Positions 36,941 to 44,274 of a DNA stretch of 64,000 bases are shown piece by piece (positions within the stretch are counted from its first letter, which is position 1; every line of letters starts with the position of its first letter). The stretch is from assembly GCF_023062595.1 (NCBI RefSeq), contig NZ_JALLAN010000011.1, positions 1 through 64,000 of the forward strand, given 5' to 3'. Made by a program: the position numbers and the translations under genes. The DNA is from Arthrobacter rhizosphaerae (GTDB lineage: Bacteria > Actinomycetota > Actinomycetes > Actinomycetales > Micrococcaceae). The notes below the pieces were generated by a model. That model was given only the letters and a program-made list of their open reading frames with translations. It ran no database searches and was not told the origin of the DNA.

Positions 36941-36974
36941 TCGTAACCGGGCCTCCACCTAAGGCGGTGGCGAT

Positions 36975-38801
36975 TTAGCTGAGGCGGGCCTTCAGGCGGG
37001 CCAGTTCGGCCTGGAGTGCATCGGGCAGCGAGCCGCCGAAGTTCGCGTACCAATCCTCGATAGAGGCCAGCTCGGTGGCCCACTCCTGCGGGTCCACGCG
37101 GACGGCCTCTTCCACCTGGGCAGGGGTCATGTCCAGGCCAGTCAGGTCAATCGAATCCCCGGTGGGAACGAACCCGATGGGTGTTTCGACGGCGGCCGCC
37201 TTGCCCTCGAGGCGCTCCATGGCCCATTTGAGGACGCGGGCGTTGTCGCCGAAACCAGGCCAGGCGAATCCGCCTTCCGGCGTGCGGCGGAACCAGTTGA
37301 CCAGGAAGATCTTGGGCAGCCGCGCCGGGTTTGCCTTGGCCGAAAGGTTCACCCAGTGGTTGAGGTAGTCACCGGCGTCGTACCCGATGAACGGAAGCAT
37401 GGCCATCGGGTCACGCCGCACAACGCCTACAGCACCCGCCGCTGCCGCGGTGGTTTCCGAGGAGAGGGTGGAGCCCATGAAAATTCCGTTGGACCAGTCA
37501 AACGACTGGGTAACCAGGGGGATGGTGGTCTTGCGGCGTCCGCCGAACAGGATCGCCGAAAGCTCGACGCCGTCCGGGTTGTTGTACTCCTCGGCCAGCA
37601 TGTCGATCTGGTCAATAGGGGTGCAGAAACGCGAGTTGGGGTGAGCCGCGGGCGCGTCCGAGTCGGGCGTCCACGAGTTCCCCTGCCAGTCCGTGAGGTG
37701 GGCAGGAACTTCATCGGTCATGCCCTCCCACCAGACTCCGCCATCGTCGGTCAATGCGACGTTGGTGAAGATGCTGTTGCCCTTGGCGATGGCGCGCATG
37801 GCGTTGGGGTTGGTGCCCCAGCCGGTTCCGGGAGCTACGCCGAAAAGGCCGGCTTCCGGGTTGACGGCGCGCAGTTCGCCTTCCTTGCCGAACCGCATCC
37901 AGGTGATGTCATCACCGAGCGTTTCGACTTTCCAGCCATCGATGGTGGGGTCCAGGAGGGCAAGATTCGTTTTGCCACAGGCGGACGGGAAGGCCGCCGA
38001 GACGTAGTACGTTTTCTGCTCAGGTGAGGTGAGCTTGAGGATGAGCATGTGCTCGGCCAGCCAGCCCTCATCGCGGGCCATGACTGAAGCGATACGCAGG
38101 GCGTAGCACTTTTTGCCCAGCAGGGCGTTTCCGCCGTAGCCGGAACCGAACGACCAGATGGAGCGCTCTTCGGGGAAGTGCACAATCCACTTGTCCGGGT
38201 TGCAGGGCCAGGCGACGTCGGCCTCGCCGGGGGCGAGAGGTGCACCAAGGGAGTGGAGTGCCGGAACGTAGAAGGCGTTGGTTGCCGTGATACGGTCCAG
38301 GACCTCGGTGCCGATGCGGGCCATGATGCGCATCGAGGCAACAACGTAGGCGCTGTCGGTAATCTCGACGCCGAACTTGGGATCCTCCGCGTCGAGGTGT
38401 CCCATGACGAAGGGAATGACGTACATGGTGCGGCCACGCATGGAACCGGCGAAGAGACCGCGGAGCTTCTCCTTCATCTCATCCGGGGCCATCCAGTTAT
38501 TGGTGAACCCGGCGTCGCGCTTGTTCTGCGAGCAAATGAAGGTCTGCTCCTCGACGCGGGCAACGTCCGCGGGGTCGGAGAAAGCCGCAAAGGAGTTGGG
38601 GAACAATTCCTGGTTGAGGCGGGTCAGGGTGCCGGCAGCGACGAGTTCGTCGGTGAGCCTGGTATTTTCCTCTTCGGAGCCGTCCACCCAGTGGATGCGG
38701 GCAGGCTGGGTAAGTTCAGCAACCTCCTCGACCCACGCCAGCAGGCCGGCATGTGTGGTTGGTGCTTTCTCAAGCAGCGGCAGTCGCGCCAGATCGCCCA
38801 T
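36975..38801 (-). CDS. pckG: phosphoenolpyruvate carboxykinase (GTP)
   Basis: Converts oxaloacetate and GTP to PEP, the committed step of gluconeogenesis. The 608-residue length fits the GTP family. Motifs are the substrate loop [31 protein letters not shown], the hyperreactive-Cys P-loop FPSACGKTN, the metal site GDDITWMR and the guanine-binding NWFRRT. GAGGAAGGG lies before ATG 38801. A perfect TGTGA-N6-TCACA site upstream suggests cAMP/GlxR control. Confidence 0.96.
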   Translation of the reverse strand: MGDLARLPLLEKAPTTHAGLLAWVEEVAELTQPARIHWVDGSEEENTRLTDELVAAGTLTRLNQELFPNSFAAFSDPADVARVEEQTFICSQNKRDAGFTNNWMAPDEMKEKLRGLFAGSMRGRTMYVIPFVMGHLDAEDPKFGVEITDSAYVVASMRIMARIGTEVLDRITATNAFYVPALHSLGAPLAPGEADVAWPCNPDKWIVHFPEERSIWSFGSGYGGNALLGKKCYALRIASVMARDEGWLAEHMLILKLTSPEQKTYYVSAAFPSACGKTNLALLDPTIDGWKVETLGDDITWMRFGKEGELRAVNPEAGLFGVAPGTGWGTNPNAMRAIAKGNSIFTNVALTDDGGVWWEGMTDEVPAHLTDWQGNSWTPDSDAPAAHPNSRFCTPIDQIDMLAEEYNNPDGVELSAILFGGRRKTTIPLVTQSFDWSNGIFMGSTLSSETTAAAAGAVGVVRRDPMAMLPFIGYDAGDYLNHWVNLSAKANPARLPKIFLVNWFRRTPEGGFAWPGFGDNARVLKWAMERLEGKAAAVETPIGFVPTGDSIDLTGLDMTPAQVEEAVRVDPQEWATELASIEDWYANFGGSLPDALQAELARLKARLS

Positions 38802-38951
38802 TGCGGTTCCCTTCCTCGGGTTCAGTGGTGTGTCCTAAATGCTAGGTGCCCAAACGCCTGTGAATTTCGGCCTTAACGCAGGGCGGGACACAAGGGTGAA
38901 TGGAAAAACCGCGTGAATTCAAGGAAGAGCGCTATCAAAATTCAGGTTTTT

Positions 38952-38979
38952 TGTGAGTAAGCTCACATAGACCGGTCTA
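38952..38979. promoter_or_regulatory. GlxR/CRP-type site plus TAGACCGGTCTA palindrome
   Basis: TGTGAGTAAGCTCACA (38952-38967) has perfect CRP-family arms. It abuts a perfect 12-bp palindrome TAGACCGGTCTA (38968-38979), a GntR-like site. They lie about 150 bases before pckG. Part of the second site (ACCGGTCTAG) recurs at 39463-39472. Confidence 0.6.
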
Positions 38980-39005
38980 GTTGTGCAGATTACATATGTT
39001 TCGAT

Positions 39006-39035
39006 TTGGAACTACGGCCGCTTCTCGCGTAAAGT
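39006..39035 (+). promoter_or_regulatory. candidate promoter of tRNA-Arg
   Basis: TTGGAA (39006-39011), an 18-base spacer and TAAAGT (39030-39035) lie about 45 bases before the tRNA. Confidence 0.4.
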
Positions 39036-39080
39036 AATTCGAGGTTCGGCAGAGAGCGAAGTTCTCCAAGAGCCGCGAAT

Positions 39081-39154
<74 letters not shown>

Positions 39155-39561
39155 CAGTACACGAAATCCGCACCGGCCTGCCGGTGCGGATTTTCTTGTC
39201 AGGCGAGTCAGGAGCCCCGCGGCAAATCCGGGGGCGCGGTGACATCCGCAAACCCAGGGCTTCGCCCAATATCGCCCCATTACCCCTCAAACTTGCAGCC
39301 CCGGCCACAAGGTGTCCCCTTGTTCTCGCGCCTGATATGGCGCCTGTTATGGCGCCCGGAGCGCAATTCCAGCAATGCGACAGGCATCTGGCACAGCACT
39401 CCATGCAATTCAGCACCTGGAGGCGTGTCATCGGGCTGCCTCCAAAGCCAGGAGGACTATATACCGGTCTAGGTGTTCAGGGTGCCGCCGTGTCAGGATC
39501 CCCCTGCCGACAGATGTCGCGGCCGTCGGGTGCATCCTCCGCCCGGGCGTAGTCTGGAGCC
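39155..39561. other. intergenic region with a terminator only
   Basis: Apart from the tRNA terminator at 39164-39195 and the leaderless promoter at its right edge, no gene or RNA is visible. A short GGCGCCTG-like motif repeats near 39338-39355. Confidence 0.5.
39164..39196 (+). terminator. terminator after tRNA-Arg
   Basis: A perfect 13-bp stem (39165-39177 with 39180-39192) with a 2-base loop, followed by TTC. Confidence 0.85.
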
Positions 39562-41022
39562 ATGATGGCGCAAAACGTCCGGGAATTCGATGTCATTGTG
39601 ATCGGGGCCGGGGCGGCTGGAGAAAACGTTGCGGACCGTGCCGTACAAGGCGGGCTCACCACCGTCCTGGTCGAAGCCGAACTCGTGGGTGGCGAATGCT
39701 CCTATTGGGCATGCATGCCCTCCAAGGCCTTGATCCGCTCCGGAACAGCGCTTCATGGCGCCCAGACGGTGCCAGGCGCCGAAGAGGCGGTAACCAGAAC
39801 CCTCGACGCCGCGGCTGTCCTCAAACGGAGGGACTACTTCACCAGCAACTGGCAGGACGGCAGGGAGGTCAAATGGGTGGACGATTCGGGTATCGAACTC
39901 ATTCGCGGCCACGGCTGGATCACAGGTCCACGCACCGTTGAGGTAGCAGGACTCGACGGCGTCAGCCACCTGCTCACGGCTCGCGAGGCGGTCGTCCTCG
40001 CCACAGGTTCCTCGCCGCACACTCCTGCGCTGGAAGGCCTGGCCGACCTGGATTACTGGACCACTCGGGAAGCTACCTCCGCCCAGGCCATACCGAAATC
40101 GCTGGGGATCCTTGGGGGCGGGGTATCCGGGACTGAACTCGCGCAGGCCTTCGCCCGGCTGGGATCTTCGGTCACTGTGGTTGCCCGTGGAGCGTTGCTG
40201 GGCAGCTTCCCACCGGAAGCCGCGGAACTGGCCGCTTCCGGCCTCCGGGCTGACGGCGTCGAGCTTCGCCTCCATACGAAGACCGTCAGCGTAACCGGCA
40301 ACGACGACGGTTCCGTGACCCTTCTCCTTGACGACGGCGCCACCACTACTGTGGAAAAGCTTCTCGTAGCGACCGGCCGCCGCCCTGCGCTCGAGGGACT
40401 GGGGCTTGAAAGCATCGGGCTCAAGCCGGACGGACATGGGACTCTGCGGCTCAGCACTGATGCCAGCGGACTGGTGGAGCACCTGACGAATACTGACGGA
40501 TTTGGCCCTTGGCTGTATGCCGTTGGTGATGCCGCAGGTGCCGTAATGCTGACGCATCAAGGCAAGTACGAGGCCAGGGCAACCGGCGATGCCATCGCCG
40601 CCCGCGCCAAGGGAGAGCTGGAAGGAACTCCGGCACCTTGGAGCCGTTTTGCCCAGACCGCGAACGAGCACGCGGTCCCAAACGTGGTGTTCACGGACCC
40701 CGAACTGGCATCGGTGGGTAGGTCCCTGGCCAATGCGGAAAGGGATGGATACAGGGTCTCCTCAGTAGAGCTACCGATTCAGGTTGCGGGGTCTGCCCTC
40801 CATTCAGAACGCTATGAGGGATGGGCCCAGCTGGTGATCGATGAGGATCGGCAAGTCGTCCTCGGCGCCACATTCGCGGGACCGGATGTTTCCGAGCTAC
40901 TCCACGCCGCCACCATCGCCATTGTCGGTGAGGTTCCCTTGGACCGTCTCTGGCATGCCGTCCCGTCCTACCCCACAGTCAGCGAGGTCTGGTTGCGTCT
41001 GCTGGAAAAGTACGGGCTGTGA
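39562..41022 (+). CDS. pyridine nucleotide-disulfide oxidoreductase (Lpd/MerA-like)
   Basis: A 486-residue flavoprotein with the FAD motif VIVIGAGAAG and a redox-active pair C46/C51 in GGECSYWACMPSK. The NAD(P) motif SLGILGGGVSGTEL and the second FAD motif LYAVGDAAG follow, with a C-terminal dimer domain. The usual catalytic His of the HPT motif is replaced by Tyr (SYPTVSE), as in quinone-reductase-like members. It is therefore unlikely to be a true dihydrolipoyl dehydrogenase, and no 2-oxoacid dehydrogenase genes are near. TAGTCT lies six bases before the ATG (leaderless). Confidence 0.87.
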   Translation: MMAQNVREFDVIVIGAGAAGENVADRAVQGGLTTVLVEAELVGGECSYWACMPSKALIRSGTALHGAQTVPGAEEAVTRTLDAAAVLKRRDYFTSNWQDGREVKWVDDSGIELIRGHGWITGPRTVEVAGLDGVSHLLTAREAVVLATGSSPHTPALEGLADLDYWTTREATSAQAIPKSLGILGGGVSGTELAQAFARLGSSVTVVARGALLGSFPPEAAELAASGLRADGVELRLHTKTVSVTGNDDGSVTLLLDDGATTTVEKLLVATGRRPALEGLGLESIGLKPDGHGTLRLSTDASGLVEHLTNTDGFGPWLYAVGDAAGAVMLTHQGKYEARATGDAIAARAKGELEGTPAPWSRFAQTANEHAVPNVVFTDPELASVGRSLANAERDGYRVSSVELPIQVAGSALHSERYEGWAQLVIDEDRQVVLGATFAGPDVSELLHAATIAIVGEVPLDRLWHAVPSYPTVSEVWLRLLEKYGL

Positions 41023-41032
41023 AACGCGGCTT

Positions 41033-41716
41033 CTAGCTCTCAAGCTCCTGCAGAAGGTGTTCACCGGTCGCCGTGAGCTGCACGGCGCGGGTATCGGGAC
41101 GTGGAGTGATCCATCCGTTGGTTCGGAAAGCCGCGAGCACCTGCGCGCCAACCTGACCGGCTGCGTGGGGCCGCCGCCCGGTCCAGTCCAGGCATCCACG
41201 GGTCCAGGGGCGTCGACTCCCGTCAGGTTCGCGAAGTCCTAAAGCCCTGACGATGTGATCATCGGGAAATGGTTCCGGCGCTTGTCCGACACTTCCCACA
41301 ACAAGCTCGTCAATGATCCCCCCTTGATGCAGAAGGTCTGTAAGCCTCAGCCCCAGGTCTCCGGCCAGATGGTCGTAGCATGTGCGGGCCTCCCGCATCT
41401 CCCGGGATGCGCGGTGCTGTCGAAGCGAGCTGATCCGGGCAAGAGGGGCGATCGCTTGCAGCGACTCGATGGCGCGAGCCACGTCACTGTTGGCGAGCCT
41501 GTAGAACCGATGCCTGCCTTGGTTATCGACAAGCACCAGGCCTGCCTCAGCGAGGACGTGCAGGTGCTCGCTGGTACTCGAAGGAGACAGCCGTGCGATG
41601 CGGCCCAGTTCTCCTGAGGACAGGGCGCGTTCCCCGAGAAGGGCGCTGAGCATCCGGGCACGTGCTGGATCTCCCATGGCTCTCGCCGGGACGGCGATTT
41701 CCGGCTCACCGCTCAT
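41033..41716 (-). CDS. ArsR family winged-helix regulator with C-terminal extension
   Basis: A 227-residue protein. Residues 10-95 form an ArsR-like winged helix (GDPARARMLSALLG, ELGRIARLSPSSTSEHLHVL, GRHRFYRL). The C-terminal half (CYDHLAGDLGLRLTDLLHQGG) is typical of a group of ArsR regulators annotated with this extension. No canonical CxC metal site is in the recognition helix. It is the last gene of an operon with ACT-domain and OsmC genes, overlapping by ATGA. It probably regulates that operon or a linked redox function. Confidence 0.88.
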   Translation of the reverse strand: MSGEPEIAVPARAMGDPARARMLSALLGERALSSGELGRIARLSPSSTSEHLHVLAEAGLVLVDNQGRHRFYRLANSDVARAIESLQAIAPLARISSLRQHRASREMREARTCYDHLAGDLGLRLTDLLHQGGIIDELVVGSVGQAPEPFPDDHIVRALGLREPDGSRRPWTRGCLDWTGRRPHAAGQVGAQVLAAFRTNGWITPRPDTRAVQLTATGEHLLQELES

Positions 41717-42087
41717 TGGTCCGCGGTCTCGCCAAGCACCGCTCGTGCCTTTTTGGGATCGTCCACCACCAGGATTTTCCGGTTGTCGTGATCGCTGTAC
41801 TGAGCCTTCAGCTGCACTCCGGCCTCGGCCAGCCGCATCATGAGGAGTCCAAGGGCGCCCGGCACATCCGCCTCGAGTTCGGCGATTACGACAGGCTGCA
41901 CCATAACGGGACCATATCCTGCACTGTCCAGAGCACTGACGGCGGCAGCAGCATTGCCAACGAGGTAGTGCGAGGTGCCGGACCACATTCCGCCACCTTC
42001 CAGGCCGACGCCGGCAGCTCCGAGGACCTGGCCTATACCAGCAAGAGAGCGTGCCCCGTCGGGCACCGGAAGGCTGATATCAAACAT
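41713..42087 (-). CDS. ACT-domain-like small protein
   Basis: A 124-residue cytoplasmic protein with two beta-alpha-beta units resembling tandem ACT domains (PDGARSLAGIGQVLGAAGV; DVPGALGLLMMRLAEAGV). These segments usually bind amino acids or small ligands. Its ATG shares a base with the OsmC stop, and its stop overlaps the ArsR start. The ligand is unknown. Confidence 0.78.
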   Translation of the reverse strand: MFDISLPVPDGARSLAGIGQVLGAAGVGLEGGGMWSGTSHYLVGNAAAAVSALDSAGYGPVMVQPVVIAELEADVPGALGLLMMRLAEAGVQLKAQYSDHDNRKILVVDDPKKARAVLGETADQ

Positions 42088-42527
42088 CAGATGACCTCAA
42101 CGGTTGGCTCGAGTGCGACCTCACTTATCAGACTGTTGGCGATGTAGCACTGCTGGTGCGCCTTATGCAGCAGCCGTTCCACCCGCTCGGGATCTCCACC
42201 GCGCACCACCACGTGCGGCCGCAACGTTATCCTGGTAACCCGCATCGGCGAATCATTCACCGGCATCTGACCTTCCGCATCATCCAGGTACTTCAACACG
42301 TCGACGCCGGAGCGGGCAGCAACTGCGAGGAACGACAGCAGCTGGCAAGAGCTCGCAGCCGCAACCAGCATCTGTTCCGGATTCGCCAATTCCGAGTCCC
42401 CCAGGAAAGCCTCATCTGCACTTAATCGCAGTGGAGCAGGCCCGATCTTCACATCATGGCCGCGGCCGTAGCCCTCGTATGTCTTGGTGCTCCCGGACCA
42501 GGTCAATGCCGTCCGATACCTATGCAT
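42087..42527 (-). CDS. OsmC family protein (peroxiredoxin-like)
   Basis: A 146-residue thiol peroxidase of the OsmC/Ohr fold that reduces hydroperoxides. The two reactive cysteines are present, C61 in AAASSCQLLSFLAVAA and C127 in HQQCYIANSLI. ATG 42527 is placed eight bases after GGGG; ATG 42533 would add two residues. It is the first gene of the operon OsmC-ACT-ArsR. Confidence 0.9.
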   Translation of the reverse strand: MHRYRTALTWSGSTKTYEGYGRGHDVKIGPAPLRLSADEAFLGDSELANPEQMLVAAASSCQLLSFLAVAARSGVDVLKYLDDAEGQMPVNDSPMRVTRITLRPHVVVRGGDPERVERLLHKAHQQCYIANSLISEVALEPTVEVI

Positions 42528-42609
42528 TGTCATGACCCCAACGCTATGCCCGAATCGTTTCGGGATGGCCCGAACTATGCAAGCCTGCCTCACAGTTTCT
42601 TCTCCGACG

Positions 42610-43011
42610 TTATCCACTGGCGGGCTTCAGCGCCGACCGCACGAGGATGAGACTGGACCCGTGCCTTGCGTCCACTTCTTTTTGAAGGGCGCCGTCGTCG
42701 TGGAAGACATCGAGGATGAGGTACCCATTCCTGATCTCGGAAATCAGGATGGTGCCGCCATGGGAAGAGTGAACCTCGTCTCGAATCAGTTCGAGCTGCG
42801 CCTCAGTCCCTGCTCCTGCCGGCCCCTCCCCCAACCCGGGAGCGGTAGGACGTGGCGGGTCAAAAAGAGACAGGGGGATCGGGTCTCGTGTTTGCGTGAA
42901 CTCAGTGCCGTCCCACGTCCCGGCAACCGCGTAGGCGCCCCATGTAACGGCCTTGTCCCAGGAGTTCTCCATGCGGCCAAGCGGAGGATGCAGGGGTGCC
43001 TGTGGTGTCAT
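42610..43011 (-). CDS. hypothetical protein, possibly N-terminally shortened
   Basis: A 133-residue protein. The segment TWGAYAVAGTWDG and the later LFDPPRP, ILISEIRNGYLILDV, and SALKP segments recall a family of actinobacterial proteins that is usually longer and preceded by a PPQC..GP..GWDW block (from memory). That block is absent or degenerate here, so the protein may be truncated at its N-terminus. No signal peptide is seen. It lies at the edge of the accessory island. Confidence 0.5.
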   Translation of the reverse strand: MTPQAPLHPPLGRMENSWDKAVTWGAYAVAGTWDGTEFTQTRDPIPLSLFDPPRPTAPGLGEGPAGAGTEAQLELIRDEVHSSHGGTILISEIRNGYLILDVFHDDGALQKEVDARHGSSLILVRSALKPASG

Positions 43012-43142
43012 TTTCCCAAGCTGACTGCACAGAAGCTCCCGTGGTTATAGGAGTTGTGCAGAGGACTCTAGAGCACTGGTCGGTCGGTAGTCCTCTGCAA
43101 TATGGTGCTTTTGTTCGCTACTCCTGTTCAAAGGAGGAAGGC

Positions 43143-43364
43143 ATGGAACCGGATCAGGGTCGGATCGCTGAGGATGGGCAGTTGACGATGTCGGACGCCT
43201 CATGGGAGCAGGCGAGGAACCGTGCTTCTGTAATCTATTCGTCGGCGAATCGAAGCATCGCACACGTCAGTGACGTTGACCGGGCAGCCGAAGAGAGCGC
43301 ACCATTGCCGGCCTTGCTGCCGCCAGGGCCCGTGGCCGCAACGGCGGACGTCCGTACAAAATGA
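43143..43364 (+). pseudogene. N-terminal fragment of a TniA/Mu-like transposase
   Basis: An open frame with a strong ribosome site (AAAGGAGGAAGG before ATG 43143). Its first about 50 residues, with SDASWEQARNRASVI and VDRAAEE, match the start of the helix-turn-helix region of DDE transposases of the TniA type. After residue about 50 the frame leaves the family, at the point where the resolvase fragment begins in another frame. It is therefore a fragment, not a functional gene. Confidence 0.5.
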
Positions 43365-43524
43365 CCCCCGCCAGACTCCGGCTCGCGGCGTCCTCCATGG
43401 GTAAACCCGGAACCCAAGTCGGAGAACTTTGCACCGAACTCGGCATCACCCGACCAACCCTCTACCGGCACGTCTCACCCACCGGGGAACTGCGTCCCGA
43501 CGGCGAAAAGCTCCTGACCCGGTA
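43292..43524 (+). pseudogene. C-terminal fragment of a serine resolvase/invertase
   Basis: Read from 43295, the frame gives ERTIAGLAAARARGRNGG, the end of the catalytic E-helix and linker. It then gives a helix-turn-helix with VGELCTELGITRPTLYRHV, which is the DNA-binding end of Tn3/Hin-type resolvases, and it ends at TAG 43524. A stop codon lies at 43277-43279 in this frame and the catalytic N-terminal domain is missing. Its start coincides with the end of the transposase fragment. Confidence 0.7.
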
Positions 43525-43818
43525 GGCCACCAGTCGCGCCGTCGACGTTTGAAACGCTGCTACGGCTTGGCATGCGAGCGTATGAGTATTCGGTACCGGC
43601 CCGATACTCACGAACATGTCGTGAGCCGCCAAGTTGATGAGCACTGGGCATTGGTTTGTTGCTGAATTGAGGTGACGTGTGTTTCTGCTCAGATCACCGC
43701 AGCAGATCGAACCGCCGGGACGCGGTGCCCGGATCTTGTTCGCAGTGCGATCTCAGCGAGTTGCTCAACTGCCAGGAATGCCTGCTTTCTAAGCCCCAAG
43801 TAGCACCGATCCTTGCCT
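43525..43818. other. non-coding gap left of the immunity gene
   Basis: About 294 bases with lower GC than the neighbours and no supported gene. An interrupted palindrome GAGTAT..ATACTC lies near 43582-43605. It may be decayed transposon or old toxin/immunity sequence. Confidence 0.35.
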
Positions 43819-44274
43819 TCACAGCCCGAGTTGGTCCCTCACATCGCTAAGCCGGTCCGCCCAGTCTGATCCTCGGCGATATTCGTCCTCAACAGCGAGT
43901 TCGATGCCCTGATTCGTTCCGACTGCAAAGACTTGCCTGGCCACATCTTCCGTCAGAATGTGGTTGAAGTCGAAGGACCCATCGAAGGCGAACCACGCGA
44001 GCTCGGCACCGGCTGCGATAACAGATTTGATCCAGGAGACCAGCACTGAGTCAAGATCAGAGGGAACCCGGTCAAAGATCAGATCGTACTCGTGACACTG
44101 ACGGCCATGGATGAGACCGTCGATATCCTCCAAGAAGTAGGCGCGAACTGCCTCCGGCTCGGTGACATTCATGGGCCTTCGGTACGAGGGCTTCGTATGC
44201 TCAGGGAACACGACAAAGAGAATAAGGGCGACGTTGCTGCCGGACCACGAAATAGCATCGGTGAGCCCGCTCAT
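43819..44274 (-). CDS. probable immunity protein of the Rhs toxin
   Basis: A 151-residue cytoplasmic protein with an acidic, lower-GC composition compared with housekeeping genes here. The segments AWFAFDGSFDFNHILTED and GIELAVEDEYRRGSDW suggest an alpha-beta fold. No named immunity domain is recognised. Its ATG overlaps the Rhs stop (ATGA), so it is made together with the toxin. Position, size and coupling make it the immunity protein by the usual rule; the binding is inference. Confidence 0.65.
   Translation of the reverse strand: MSGLTDAISWSGSNVALILFVVFPEHTKPSYRRPMNVTEPEAVRAYFLEDIDGLIHGRQCHEYDLIFDRVPSDLDSVLVSWIKSVIAAGAELAWFAFDGSFDFNHILTEDVARQVFAVGTNQGIELAVEDEYRRGSDWADRLSDVRDQLGL

Larger units (their letters stand above)
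43057..43524 (+). mobile_element. decayed transposon remnant
   Basis: The stretch carries an 11-bp inverted repeat (43057-43067 with 43089-43099), then a short N-terminal piece of a TniA/Mu-like transposase, then a C-terminal piece of a serine resolvase. Tn402-like elements carry both kinds of gene, so an internal deletion of one element could explain the order. It marks the left edge of the Rhs island. Confidence 0.55.

Noticed and set aside
39493..40671. 392-residue minus-strand frame
   Set aside because: Antisense to the flavin disulfide oxidoreductase.
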